DNA of 64,000 nt from Rufibacter radiotolerans (GCF_001078055.1 NZ_CP010777.1:1944408-2008407), one strand, 5' to 3'. Shown: positions 44,271-53,337, counted from the first letter of the stretch. Made by a program: numbers and translations. Notes: generated by a model not told the origin, from the letters alone.

Positions 44271-45155
44271 TTATTCCTTCTCTTTCTTACCGCGCACCAT
44301 CTGCTCAATGGTGTCCCACATATCTTGGGGTACCTGATCCAGGTAATTGAATTCGCCGCCGCCGTAGAGCCACTCACCCCCGTCAATGGTCACCACCTCC
44401 CCGTTAATGTAAGCAGAGTAGTCTGAGATAAGGTAAGCCGCCAGGTTCGCCAACTCCTGGTGCTCACCATAGCGCTTCACCGGAATGCGGTTTAAAGGGT
44501 CCAGCTTTTTGGCCAGGGCCTCAGGGAACAACCGGCTCCAGGCGCCTTCGGTAGGGAAAGGACCCGGCGCGATGGCGTTGGACCGGATGCCGTACTTGGC
44601 CCACTCAGCGGCCAGGGAGCGGGTCATGGCCAGCACCCCCGCTTTGGCAGTAGCGGAGGGCACCACGTACCCAGAACCAGTCCAGGCGTAGGTAGTCACG
44701 ATGTTGAGGATAGTACCAGGCTGCTCGTTGGCAATCCAGTGCTTACCAAGTGTAAGAGTACAGTTGTAACTACCTTTGAGAACGATGTCTACAATCACAT
44801 CAAAAGCCTTAGGCGACAAACGTTCCGTGGGGCTGATGAAATTGCCGGCCGCATTGTTCAACAAGGCATGCACGGCACCAAACTTATCCAGGGTGGCCTT
44901 CAGCATGGCCTCTACCTCCAGGGGTTTGCGCACATCACAGGCCACGGGCAGCACATGTCCTCCGGTCTTCTCCGCCATTTCCCGGGCAGACTGCTCCAGC
45001 ACGTCCATCTTGCGGCTGGTGATGACCAGGTTCGCACCCAGGGCCAGGAAATACAGGCCCATGGATTTACCCAGGCCGGTCCCGCCGCCGGTAATGATAA
45101 TTGTTTTTCCCTTCAGCGCATTGTCACGCAGCATTGGTTCAGTATAGGAGGCCAT
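44271..45155 (-). CDS. SDR oxidoreductase, 2,4-dienoyl-CoA reductase-like
   Basis: Short-chain dehydrogenase of 294 residues resembling mitochondrial 2,4-dienoyl-CoA reductase (DECR1), which removes cis double bonds during beta-oxidation of unsaturated fatty acids using NADPH. It has TGGGTGLGKSMG (cofactor), NNAAGNFISPTE, and TYAWTGSGYVVPSATAKAG, in which the usual YxxxK is replaced by SxxAK as in DECR1. The ending EWLYGGGEFNYLDQVPQDMW is a family feature. Other beta-oxidation genes are not adjacent, so the assignment rests on residues alone. It is monocistronic, at the ATG of 45155. Confidence 0.85.
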   Translation of the reverse strand: MASYTEPMLRDNALKGKTIIITGGGTGLGKSMGLYFLALGANLVITSRKMDVLEQSAREMAEKTGGHVLPVACDVRKPLEVEAMLKATLDKFGAVHALLNNAAGNFISPTERLSPKAFDVIVDIVLKGSYNCTLTLGKHWIANEQPGTILNIVTTYAWTGSGYVVPSATAKAGVLAMTRSLAAEWAKYGIRSNAIAPGPFPTEGAWSRLFPEALAKKLDPLNRIPVKRYGEHQELANLAAYLISDYSAYINGEVVTIDGGEWLYGGGEFNYLDQVPQDMWDTIEQMVRGKKEKE

Positions 45156-45278
45156 ATGGATTTCGGTTTAGAAAAAGGAAAGTTAACAGTTCTTCTTGAG
45201 TAAGGGATATTTTAACCAAAAGACTTTTTTGGTAAGTTGCAGGAACCTGACTTACGCAGGAAAGGAAATGGTGCAGCC

Positions 45279-46748
45279 CTAAAAATGATCCCGCAGAAGC
45301 TTTTTAGCGGCGATGATTCCGCTCAGGCACACCCCCGGAATTCCCTGGCCAGGGTATACGGTATCTCCGCAGAGATAGGCTTTCTTACCATCTAGCCTGG
45401 CATCTTTCATTTGCCAGGGTTTAATGCGCTGGTACTGCGGGTAGCCGCCTACCTGGCCCCACTCCCGCCCGGTCCATTCAATCCAGGCCCCAGGGGTGGC
45501 AGCCTGCACGAAATGGACGTCTTCCTCCTTAAAGAATCCCTGCTCTGCCAGAAACCGTACCACCCATTTCTCCAGATCCTTTTTCTGCGTAATCCAGGTG
45601 GTGTGCGGGTGGTGCACGTGCGTACTCACCGAGGCCACGCATTTTCCTTTGGGCGCACGCAGCTCGTCCTCTGGGTGACTAAGGCTTACAAAAATACTGT
45701 CGCTCCCAATAAACGGAACGCCACCTGGCACATGCAATTGGTGGTGCAGCACTTGCGGTGTAGTGAGTGTCCGGTCAAAGACAATGCCCCAAGTAACTGC
45801 TCCGTTTACTTCCTCGGCTGGAAGCAAAATGGGCTTCAATTTTCGTTTTATATTCTCTTCCTGGTAAAGGGAATGGACATTGTTTATGGGCACGTTGAAA
45901 AACACGAACTCCGCTTCTATTAAGCCTTTATCGGTGGTAACTTCGTATCCGCCTTGAGGTAAAGGCACTACTTTCTGCACAACCCTGCCGTACAGCATTT
46001 GGCCTTGTTTTTCCTCCAGGTACTGCACCACCCTTTCGGCGAGTTGCCTGAGTCCGCCGGGCAGGTAGTAGTTCCCATATAAGGTGTAACACAGGGCGGT
46101 AGCCCCGAACAAGACATTCACTTCTGGATGGTAATTCTGGGCTGTGATCAAAAGTTGCTGGTCCACAAACTGCACAAACCGTTCGTTATCCAATAACTTG
46201 TGCCGGGAAAGCAAATCGCGCATAGTGCTAAAAGCCAGCGGTACCAATCCAATCTGCTCCCAGCGCACCGACATAACCGCTTCCCAAACATCAGAAAGAT
46301 TACTAAAAGGAAAACTCAATTGCCTTAAGGAGGTGCGCCATACTTTCCGGCTGATGGCATAACAGGTTTCCCAAAACGCCTGCTGGCCTTCAGGCCCGAA
46401 AACCCGTTCGGCTTCCCTTATCCAATCTTCAAGACCTGGAAAGCGTGTTATTACCGTCCCATCTGTTAGGCGCACCTGCATGGGGGTCTCTAACCGAAGG
46501 GCCGGCAGTTGGATGTCTGTCTGGTCCAAAAGGTAACGCAGCGGCATGTCCGGGTCCAATCCCACCAAGGTGGTGGCGCCGGTCTCAAACCAGTAACCTT
46601 TGCGTTTGTAAGAAGAGGCGCAGCCGCCCGGATATTTGTTCTGTTCCACCACGGCTACCTGCAGGCCTTTCTGGGCCAGCAAGGCCGCCGCCGTAAGTCC
46701 GCCAAACCCGGCGCCAATAATGGCTACCTGTACCTTCTTTGTCTCCAT
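45279..46748 (-). CDS. Carotenoid desaturase/isomerase-family FAD oxidoreductase
   Basis: Flavoprotein of 489 residues with the dinucleotide-binding start VAIIGAGFGGLTAAALLAQK and the CrtI-family continuation PGGCASSYKRKGYWFETGAT. The C-terminal CGDTVYPGQGIPGVCLSG is typical of carotenoid desaturases and isomerases (CrtD, CrtH/CrtISO). Pigmented Hymenobacteraceae make carotenoids, so a step such as C-3',4' desaturation is plausible, but no carotenoid gene is nearby. ATG 46748 is chosen; the longer ORF to 46817 would overlap the divergent gene. The 67-bp divergent gap to the next gene must hold both promoters. Confidence 0.8.
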   Translation of the reverse strand: METKKVQVAIIGAGFGGLTAAALLAQKGLQVAVVEQNKYPGGCASSYKRKGYWFETGATTLVGLDPDMPLRYLLDQTDIQLPALRLETPMQVRLTDGTVITRFPGLEDWIREAERVFGPEGQQAFWETCYAISRKVWRTSLRQLSFPFSNLSDVWEAVMSVRWEQIGLVPLAFSTMRDLLSRHKLLDNERFVQFVDQQLLITAQNYHPEVNVLFGATALCYTLYGNYYLPGGLRQLAERVVQYLEEKQGQMLYGRVVQKVVPLPQGGYEVTTDKGLIEAEFVFFNVPINNVHSLYQEENIKRKLKPILLPAEEVNGAVTWGIVFDRTLTTPQVLHHQLHVPGGVPFIGSDSIFVSLSHPEDELRAPKGKCVASVSTHVHHPHTTWITQKKDLEKWVVRFLAEQGFFKEEDVHFVQAATPGAWIEWTGREWGQVGGYPQYQRIKPWQMKDARLDGKKAYLCGDTVYPGQGIPGVCLSGIIAAKKLLRDHF

Positions 46749-46815
46749 GTACAAGCAGAAACCAATTCTGGCGGGTTTTGTTGCGCCGCAGGCTGCTACC
46801 AGCGTTCTTTGTGCC

Positions 46816-47643
46816 ATGGCAACAAAAACAATAAGTGTAATGGGCTGCGGCTGGCTAGGATTGCCCCTAGCCGAAAAGCTGGTAACAATGGGCTACCAGG
46901 TGAAGGGGTCTACCACCACTCCCGGTAAAAAAGCCGTGCTTCAGGAAAAAGGCATCCAGCCGTTTTTTCTGTCTTTTCCAGAAAACATGCCCAAAACGGA
47001 GTTACAGGAATTCTTAACGGCTGAGGTATTAGTCATTAATCTTCCGCCCTCCAGATCTTCTTATGAAGCAAGCACTTATGAGCAGCTACTTGCTACCGTA
47101 CTGGAAGCCAGATCCACTACATTAAAAGCAATTCTGTTTGTCTCCTCCACCTCGGTTTACCCCGACCTGAACCGCGAGGTATTTGAAGAAGAAGCCTTGG
47201 CCTCCCCTGAGGCTACTTCCCTTATGCTTAGGTGCGAATATCTGGTGCAGCAGGTTCCTAAGGTAACCTCCACGATAGTCCGCTTTGGTGGACTCATGGG
47301 TGGCAACCGGCACCCTGGCCGTTTCCTGGCGGGCAAGACTGCGGTTCCTAACCCAACGGGTCCTGTGAACATGATCCACCTGGCGGACTGTGTGGCCCTA
47401 ATAACGGAAATCCTTCGGCAGCAAAAGTGGGGTTATACCTTTAACGCCTGCGCCCCTGTGCACCCGTCCAGAGAGGAATTCTATACTGTAGCGGCCCAAC
47501 AATTAGGGTTGGTCCCCCCAGTTTTCTCGCACCAGGAAAAGACTAGCTTCAAACTCATCAACAGCGATTACCTCCAGAAAAAACTCCACTACTCTTTCCA
47601 ATTCCCAGACCCGATCCAGTGTTTGTCTTCACCCGGGTTTTAA
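46816..47643 (+). CDS. NAD(P)-dependent epimerase-like protein (YeeZ-type)
   Basis: Extended short-chain dehydrogenase of 275 residues. It starts TISVMGCGWLGLPLAEKLV, a Rossmann signature, and ends with an epimerase-like C-terminal domain (MIHLADCVALI, FNACAPVHPSREEFY). The YeeZ group is related to NAD-dependent sugar epimerases, but the Tyr-x-x-x-Lys of active epimerases is not clear here; only SSTSVYPD shows the Ser/Thr and Tyr region. The substrate is unknown. ATG 46816 matches the family start. Oddly, codons for residues 49-62 (46960-46999) overlap a recognisable copy of the hairpin family. Confidence 0.8.
   Translation: MATKTISVMGCGWLGLPLAEKLVTMGYQVKGSTTTPGKKAVLQEKGIQPFFLSFPENMPKTELQEFLTAEVLVINLPPSRSSYEASTYEQLLATVLEARSTTLKAILFVSSTSVYPDLNREVFEEEALASPEATSLMLRCEYLVQQVPKVTSTIVRFGGLMGGNRHPGRFLAGKTAVPNPTGPVNMIHLADCVALITEILRQQKWGYTFNACAPVHPSREEFYTVAAQQLGLVPPVFSHQEKTSFKLINSDYLQKKLHYSFQFPDPIQCLSSPGF
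46960..46999. repeat. Hairpin-family-like sequence inside a gene
   Basis: CCGTTTTTTCTGTCTTTTCC with GAAAACATGCCCAAAACGG. It keeps the reading frame of the epimerase-like gene and encodes PFFLSFPENMPKT. It may be a captured copy or chance. Confidence 0.35.
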
Positions 47644-47714
47644 GGTCTATTCAGCCTTAAGCCAAACCAGACTGCCGTTTTTTGCCTATTTTTGTGATTT
47701 CAAGGGTAAAACAG

Positions 47715-48947
47715 ATGCAGGAAACAGTAGTAGTGATTGGTGGCGGAGCGGCCGGATTTTTTGGGGCCATTACCTGTGCCGAAACGAATCCTGCCTTACG
47801 GGTGATTTTACTGGAGAAAACGACCAAGCTGCTTTCCAAAGTTAGGGTTTCGGGCGGCGGGCGATGCAATGTAACCCATGCCTGTTTCCAGCCCTCTGTT
47901 TTTGCCCAGCAATACCCCAGAGGCCAGAAAGCCCTCAAAAAACTACTGCCCATGTTTGGCGCCCAGGACACCGTCAATTGGTTTGAGACCCGCGGCGTAA
48001 AACTGAAAACCGAGCCCGATGGTCGCATGTTTCCGCAGTCTAACACCTCTGAAACCATCATGGACTGCCTTCTGCAGACCGCCCGCCAGGCCGGGGTAGA
48101 GATCAAGACTGGAGTGGGTGTTAATGCTATTAAGGTTTCTGAGCATGCCCCTAAATTCACTTTGGAGTTAAGCACTGGAGAAACAATTAGGGCTTCAAAG
48201 ATATTAGTGGCCACCGGCGGAAACTCCAAACCCGAGAGCTACCAATGGCTGCAGAAACTGGGCCATACCATAGAAGCGCCCCTTCCTTCGCTCTTTACGC
48301 TTAACGTACCTAACTCCCCGTTCAAAGACCTAATGGGCGTGGCCGTCCCGAAGGCCAAAATCAAACTCACCGGTCAAAAACTGGAAACCGAAGGCCCCCT
48401 GCTCATCACCCATTGGGGACTCAGCGGGCCTGCGGTTTTACGCTTCTCGGCCTGGGGAGCTAAACTCATGTACGGCCTTCATTACACCGGCACAGCCCTG
48501 GTTAATTGGGTTCCCGATGAAACCGAGGACCAGGTGCGCGCTCAACTATTACAGCAACGGCAATCATCTCCTCGCAAATCCGTCTTCTCCAACCCCCTCT
48601 TCCAACTTCCGTCCAGGCTCTGGCAACGCCTCTGCGAGCTAGCCGAAGTTCCGGAAGTCGTTATCTGGGCAGACTTACCGGGCAAAGCCCAAAACAAATT
48701 GATTGAACTCCTGGTCAGAACTCCCTTCGCGGTAAAAGGTAAAACCACCTTTAAAGAAGAGTTCGTCACGTGCGGCGGTATTAAATTGGAAGAACTGCAG
48801 TTAGAACGGATGGAAAGCCGCCTTATCCCGGGACTGTTTTTTGCCGGCGAAGTAGTGGACATTGATGGGATCACCGGCGGCTTTAATTTCCAGGCCGCCT
48901 GGACCGGGGGGTATTTGGCAGGGAAAGCCATGGCGGAAGGAAAGTAA
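47715..48947 (+). CDS. BaiN/RdsA (HI0933, YhiN) family flavoprotein
   Basis: FAD-dependent NAD(P)H oxidoreductase of 410 residues. The start VVVIGGGAAGFFGAI binds FAD, and SGGGRCNVTHACF is the HI0933 signature. It ends GEVVDIDGITGGFNFQAAWTGG, also typical. BaiN takes part in bile-acid dehydroxylation in gut clostridia and RdsA in a different reduction, but most environmental members have unknown substrates. ATG 47715 is preferred to TTG 47682 because the FAD motif follows at once. TATTTTTG, a perfect -7 box, lies at 47687-47694. It is monocistronic. Composite repeat C follows its stop. Confidence 0.88.
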   Translation: MQETVVVIGGGAAGFFGAITCAETNPALRVILLEKTTKLLSKVRVSGGGRCNVTHACFQPSVFAQQYPRGQKALKKLLPMFGAQDTVNWFETRGVKLKTEPDGRMFPQSNTSETIMDCLLQTARQAGVEIKTGVGVNAIKVSEHAPKFTLELSTGETIRASKILVATGGNSKPESYQWLQKLGHTIEAPLPSLFTLNVPNSPFKDLMGVAVPKAKIKLTGQKLETEGPLLITHWGLSGPAVLRFSAWGAKLMYGLHYTGTALVNWVPDETEDQVRAQLLQQRQSSPRKSVFSNPLFQLPSRLWQRLCELAEVPEVVIWADLPGKAQNKLIELLVRTPFAVKGKTTFKEEFVTCGGIKLEELQLERMESRLIPGLFFAGEVVDIDGITGGFNFQAAWTGGYLAGKAMAEGK

Positions 48948-49064
48948 TACAAAGTGTTTTTGCTTCTAGCTGGCTTGCCTGAATTTAGTTTAGAGTATAG
49001 GCAGCTTGCGGTTTCTTTAATAGTAATTTCCTATTCCGCCTTTGGCTAGCGTGGTGGCTACTGT

Positions 49065-49391
49065 CGCCTAAGTCCTTATGCTGGGTTGTTCCATCTGTTC
49101 CCTCCGAACGCTCACGGCCGCGGGGCCCTGTCTTTCCCCCTCGCACTGCCCTTGTGGCCACTTTGCCTGCTGCTCTTAGTAAAGCTTGACTATGGCCACA
49201 AGCGAGGCGCTCGGAGTAAAGACTGGAATTGAGGGAATGCGTGGGAATGCATGATAAAACGTGGGAATGCATGATAATATTTGATTTCACATTTTGAGGC
49301 CGTTTTCCTAAAAACAGGCCCAAAAGGCAATAACCTTTACAAAGCGCGGACTCTCCCCTTGAAGGGAGCGCAGAGGGGTGTTTACACAGGA
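49065..49391. repeat. Composite dispersed repeat, copy C
   Basis: Same modules as A and B in the same order, with AGTCCTTATGCTG, the GC-rich block and reverse arms, and the tail CTCCCCTTGAAGGGAG plus GTGTTTACACAGGA. It also has a 23-bp tandem duplication (GTGGGAATGCATGATAA, at about 49242-49280) that A and B lack. A hairpin-family copy sits at 49290-49327. Confidence 0.85.
49290..49327. repeat. Hairpin-family copy inside composite repeat C
   Basis: CATTTTGAGGCCGTTTTCC with AAAACAGGCCCAAAAGG, in the same relative place as in copies A and B. Confidence 0.6.
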
Positions 49392-49469
49392 AAACACAAA
49401 TGCAGTAGATGAACCATCCTCCATTAAATAAGTACTTCACAGATAAGTCACAGAAGTAACTTCCGCGCC

Positions 49470-49945
49470 ATAGTAGAGGGCCATTGGCACAGACACTCGT
49501 AGGAGCAGCGCACGCTACGAGGTCTTTTGAGCCAGCACAGTCTGCCAGCAAGCGGCTTTCCCTCCGCCCGCAGGGCGATAAAGGCATTGCAACGGACCAA
49601 CAGCAACCCATGTCCTGCCCCGCACCATGCGGAGGGCCGCCACCGCGTAGCCCGAAGCATGGGCAGGGGCAAGCAGCGGCTAATCAAACGGCAGTAGCCT
49701 AAGCTCCCTACGCAGCAGATAGCCTTTGCCAGGTGGTACTTGAGTGATGCCCCGCCTGTCTGAGCGGCAGCGAGTTCGGGGCTTCTTGATTCTTTTGGTT
49801 AGGTTGAGCAGCAAGGAGAAAAGTGACAGACGCGGGCAGGCCGCGACTCCCGCTTGGAGGCTTGGTAGGAAGAGAATAGAAAGCAAAGGAGCAATGGCAA
49901 ATAGACCAGCAGTAGAGTTCGTTGGTGAGAACACCAACAACGGCT
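49470..49945. repeat. Unexplained GC-rich module ending in a GTTGGTG hairpin
   Basis: No family-like ORF. It ends with GTTGGTG-AGAA-CACCAAC (49921-49938) and then AACGGC; composite B is followed by a similar hairpin in the opposite orientation. It may be a degraded mobile element or a longer REP-type array. Confidence 0.4.
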
Positions 49946-49993
49946 AAACCCTAAAGGGCTAAAAATCCAGACTTTTCCTTAAAATAGGGCAAA

Positions 49994-50030
49994 AAAATAA
50001 ACGCAGCATTCTTAGTGCTGCGTTTATTTT
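49994..50030 (-). terminator. Terminator of the DEAD-box helicase gene
   Basis: AAAATAAACGCAGCA and TGCTGCGTTTATTTT form a 15-bp perfect stem, symmetric in A and T tracts, 93 bp past the helicase stop. Confidence 0.85.
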
Positions 50031-50123
50031 AAAACAGATACTAAACCCTTTATTAACTTTTAAGCTCTGTCCCTATCTTATACGGGAGGCTTTTCAGCAG
50101 GGTTATCTTATTTGAAATTATTT

Positions 50124-52037
50124 TTAGTAATCTCTTCTTTTTCTTTCCCGGAAGCTTCCGCCACCGCTGCCACCGCTGCTGCGACCACCACGGTCTCCAC
50201 CGCCGAAGCGACTTCCTCCGCCGGCGCTGCCGCCACGGTCACCACCTCGGTCACGGTCGCCATAGCTACCGCCACCGCGGTTTCCGCCGTAGCCACCTCG
50301 GTCGCCGCTACGGTCACGGTCTCCGCCGTAGCCGCCTCTGCTGCCACCACGGTCACCGCCACGATCTCTGTCGCCAAATGGCTTGTCATAGAATTTCTTT
50401 CTAGGACGGTCTTCCAGCTCCTGTAGCTCACGTCCGCCTTCGGCAGGGTCCATGTTCTTCTTCTCAGCTTTCTGGAATTTCACGGTCATGCCGTTGATTT
50501 CAGTAACTGATAAGCGCTCCAGAATTTCAGGGGTGTATTCGGTTGGTACTTCAATGAAGCTGAACCGGTCATACAGATCAATATCACCTACTTTGCCACC
50601 AGGGATGCTGGTGCTGTTGGTAAGGATATCTACCAGGTCTTTGGGGTGCAGACGGTCTTTCTTGCCAAGGGTCACAAACAGACGGTCAAACCCGGCTTTA
50701 GGGCCACCTTTGGCCTCACCGGCTTCGGCGCTCTTCTCTTTGTTCTTGGTGTCTTTCATCACCAATTTCAGCAAGGCAGCGGCAATATCCATGGTAGTTA
50801 AATCCTGGTCAACCAGGCGTTCCACTTTAAGGACATACTTGGCCAAGCTACCCTTAGCAATTACCTCTTTCACCTGGTCTAACAGCAAGGTGGTGCGCAC
50901 CTCGGCTACATCTTCATAGGTAGGCACGTTCTGACGGATGATCTTCGCTTTGGTGAAGCGCTCAATGTCACGAAGTTTGTAAAGGTCACGGCCTGCCACA
51001 AACGAGAAGGCTTTTCCAGACTTACCGGCACGGCCAGTACGGCCAATACGGTGTACGTAGCTTTCATCATCCTGCGGAAGGTCATAGTTGATTACGGCTT
51101 CCACGTTGTCAACGTCAATACCACGGGCGGCAACGTCGGTAGCCACTAGAATTTCCAGCGTACCGGCTTTGAACTTGCCCATCACGTTGGAACGCTGGTT
51201 TTGGTTCAGGTCACCGTGTAAGCCATCGGCGAAGTAGCCGCGGGCCTGTAGGTGTCCTACCAGCTCGTCTACCATGCGTTTGGTGTTACAGAAGATGATT
51301 ACCACCTTAAAGTTGTACATGTCAATAAGACGGGTGGTTACATCCATCTTGCCGCCACTGCGAACCTCAAAGTAGATCTGCTCAATATTGGTCACGGTCA
51401 GTTGCTGCTGGGTTACCTTCACAATCTCAGGATTGGTCTGGTACTTGCGCGTCAGCTCCATGATTGGCTTGCTCATTGTAGCCGAGAAGAACACCGTCTG
51501 GCGGTTTTCTGGCATATGGCTCAGCACAAACTCAATGTCTTCCCGGAATCCCATGTCCAGCATTTCATCAGCCTCATCAAGGATGATGGTTTTGGTGGTT
51601 TCCAGTTTAAGAGTTCCTCTTTCAATGTGGTCCATCACACGGCCGGGCGTCCCGATCACGATCTGTACCCCCTGACGGAGGGCGCGTAATTGGCGCTCAT
51701 AGGGCTGACCACCATAGATAGGCACTACGCTGATGCCTTTTTTGTATTTTACAAGTTTCTGTATCTCCTCTGATACCTGAATAGCCAACTCACGGGTTGG
51801 GCAAAGGATGAGCGCCTGTACTTCACGGTTGTTAGGGTCAATACCTTCAATAGTAGGTATGGCGAAGGCGGCGGTTTTACCTGTACCGGTCTGGGCTTGC
51901 CCGATAACATCACGACCTTCCAATAACACCGGAATAGCGGCAGTCTGAATAGGAGAAGCTTCTTCGTAGCCTAAGTCCACGATAGCGCGCTGGATTTCTT
52001 CCGACAACGGAAGCTCCTGGAATTTAATTCTTTCCAT
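50124..52037 (-). CDS. DEAD-box RNA helicase with RGG tail
   Basis: ATP-dependent RNA helicase of 637 residues, likely unwinding structured RNA during ribosome assembly or cold adaptation. The core has AQTGTGKTAAFAIP (Walker A), ILDEADEMLDMGF, FSATMSKPIME and HRIGRTGRAGKSG. A DbpA-like RNA-binding domain covers about 460-560 (FVTLGKKDRLHPKDL). From about 575 the tail is dominated by Arg-Gly-Gly and Asp-Arg repeats, a low-complexity RNA-binding region that may promote condensates. ATG 52037 is chosen over 52091. CAAAGGTA and CAAATTTA on the plus strand at 52193 and 52203 are -7-like boxes without a clear -33 site. Confidence 0.95.
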   Translation of the reverse strand: MERIKFQELPLSEEIQRAIVDLGYEEASPIQTAAIPVLLEGRDVIGQAQTGTGKTAAFAIPTIEGIDPNNREVQALILCPTRELAIQVSEEIQKLVKYKKGISVVPIYGGQPYERQLRALRQGVQIVIGTPGRVMDHIERGTLKLETTKTIILDEADEMLDMGFREDIEFVLSHMPENRQTVFFSATMSKPIMELTRKYQTNPEIVKVTQQQLTVTNIEQIYFEVRSGGKMDVTTRLIDMYNFKVVIIFCNTKRMVDELVGHLQARGYFADGLHGDLNQNQRSNVMGKFKAGTLEILVATDVAARGIDVDNVEAVINYDLPQDDESYVHRIGRTGRAGKSGKAFSFVAGRDLYKLRDIERFTKAKIIRQNVPTYEDVAEVRTTLLLDQVKEVIAKGSLAKYVLKVERLVDQDLTTMDIAAALLKLVMKDTKNKEKSAEAGEAKGGPKAGFDRLFVTLGKKDRLHPKDLVDILTNSTSIPGGKVGDIDLYDRFSFIEVPTEYTPEILERLSVTEINGMTVKFQKAEKKNMDPAEGGRELQELEDRPRKKFYDKPFGDRDRGGDRGGSRGGYGGDRDRSGDRGGYGGNRGGGSYGDRDRGGDRGGSAGGGSRFGGGDRGGRSSGGSGGGSFRERKRRDY

Positions 52038-52571
52038 TAATTTTTGATAGTGTTTATAAAGACAATACACCTGCCCTAGGGTATTCGTCATTTATCAAGA
52101 TTTCGTTGCGGGAAACCGCACAGAGGTTTGCTTGAGAAGTGCCTTATTGCCAAAAAATGAGACCAAACGGAGTCTCGGCGTGTATTGTGGGGCAAAGGTA
52201 CGCAAATTTATAGCATGTTCCTAATATTCTACCCGAATGCCGGTAACTACTTTACAGGTAAGTGCCTAAACAGGAACTACTTTGCGAAAAAAATACCGAA
52301 CCGGAGCAAACGTTAATTAAATTTTAAAAGTAGGTCTAATTAATGGACGCCTCGTATAAACACGTATAAACAAAATTAAACACGTATATAAGAATTGAAT
52401 CAGACAGCAGAACCATCTCCCTCCCCCTTCCCACATGGGAATCCCCTTTAAGAGTCAGCCGGGCTTTCCATACTTGAACGCTTGGTGCTGATAGGATCAA
52501 TGTATGGTAGGCGTATGGTGTAACCCAGAGGCCTAAAGCGGGTGTTGGCAGGAATTTTTTTTTTTGGTCTG
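52038..52571. other. 534-bp divergent regulatory gap
   Basis: No gene is seen. It lies between the divergent helicase and unknown-protein genes, is AT-rich towards the right, and contains the 10-bp direct repeats at 52353-52392 and a run of ten T just before 52572. Confidence 0.6.
52353..52392. repeat. Phased 10-bp direct repeats
   Basis: Four units of 10 bp: CGTATAAACA, CGTATAAACA, AAATTAAACA, CGTATATAAG. The period is one helical turn, so bound proteins would lie on one DNA face. They are placed between divergent genes, like operator iterons. Confidence 0.5.
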
Positions 52572-53147
52572 ATGATTCATTTTACTACAATCTCCAAAAA
52601 CCAGCGGGAGTTTAACCTCATTGCTATAGGGTCGCTGGCCTTTAAGATGTATTCTCGGTTCTTGATGGACCGCACGGTACAAAACTGCACCCAGAATACG
52701 CTCAACGTGGTATCCGTGACCAGATTACCAGTTCTAGATCCGCATAAAAACAACTTTTACGTAGCCTTGATCTCAGATCTGGATGCCCCCGAATTGTACC
52801 CCTTATGTGACTATTTAATGAAAGCCCGCATTAACTTCGGGTATACGGTGGGCGAGGTCATGGCCTTGAACGACTCCCCCACTTATCTCAAGCGAATCCA
52901 TAAACTCAAGAATTCCTTTGACGTGCTGGTGGAACTGGAGAATTTTCTGGTGGTAGACAGCCGTGAACTGAACAAGCAGGAGAAGCACGCCTTCCTCAGC
53001 ACCAATTTCACCCTGCAACTACTCTGCATGCTCAAGCAGGTTTGCCAGACCGAATTTTCAGTTGCTGCTAAAACCACTACCTCCACAGCCCAGACCTTCC
53101 ACTTTGGCGGCCGGACTTCCTATACCAGCCGACTGCCCTTTTTATAA
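52572..53147 (+). CDS. Protein of unknown function
   Basis: Protein of 191 residues that I cannot place in a family. It has no signal peptide and no membrane segment. The pattern is alpha/beta: IHFTTISKNQREFNLIAIGS near the start, then NFYVALISDLDAPELYPL and INFGYTVGEVMALNDSPTYL. It ends in a Ser/Thr/Phe-rich tail (TSTAQTFHFGGRTSYTSRLP). ATG 52572 is chosen; the ORF opens at 52542, but those codons come from a poly-T tract. It is flanked by a 10-bp direct-repeat region and two hairpin-family copies. Its function is unknown. Confidence 0.6.
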   Translation: MIHFTTISKNQREFNLIAIGSLAFKMYSRFLMDRTVQNCTQNTLNVVSVTRLPVLDPHKNNFYVALISDLDAPELYPLCDYLMKARINFGYTVGEVMALNDSPTYLKRIHKLKNSFDVLVELENFLVVDSRELNKQEKHAFLSTNFTLQLLCMLKQVCQTEFSVAAKTTTSTAQTFHFGGRTSYTSRLPFL

Positions 53148-53208
53148 GAAGCCCTTTACAAGCTCACGTAGCGCAAGAGGAATTCAACATAAGACAGTGC
53201 CAAATTAA

Positions 53209-53261
53209 GCCAAATGCGTTTTAAGCCCGTTTTAGCCAAAACAGGCTAAACCGCATTTGGC
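53209..53261. repeat. Hairpin-family copy with private basal arms
   Basis: Basal GCCAAATGCG pairs perfectly with CGCATTTGGC; the inner GCCCGTTTT/AAAACAGGC core has a few mismatches. It lies 62 bp past the stop of the unknown protein. Confidence 0.85.
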
Positions 53262-53337
53262 TTTCACCTTTACAAAGTCGCACAAAGCATCGCCTTGCGG
53301 GAAAAACCTGGAGCTTTGTCTTTCTATAGAAGAAGAC

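Larger units (their letters stand above)
48948..50123. other. 1176-bp gene-free stretch with repeats
   Basis: Holds composite repeat C (49065-49391), an unexplained GC-rich module (about 49470-49945) that ends in a GTTGGTG hairpin, and the terminator of the DEAD-box gene (49994-50030). ORFs in all frames are short, overlapping and unlike any family I know. Confidence 0.75.

Noticed and set aside
48985-49611. 208-residue minus ORF
   Set aside because: It spans composite repeat C and unrelated flanking DNA and matches no family.
50112-50426. A 104-residue Ala/Thr/Val-rich ORF on the plus strand
   Set aside because: It is the antisense of the RGG-repeat tail of the DEAD-box helicase; low-complexity codons create it.
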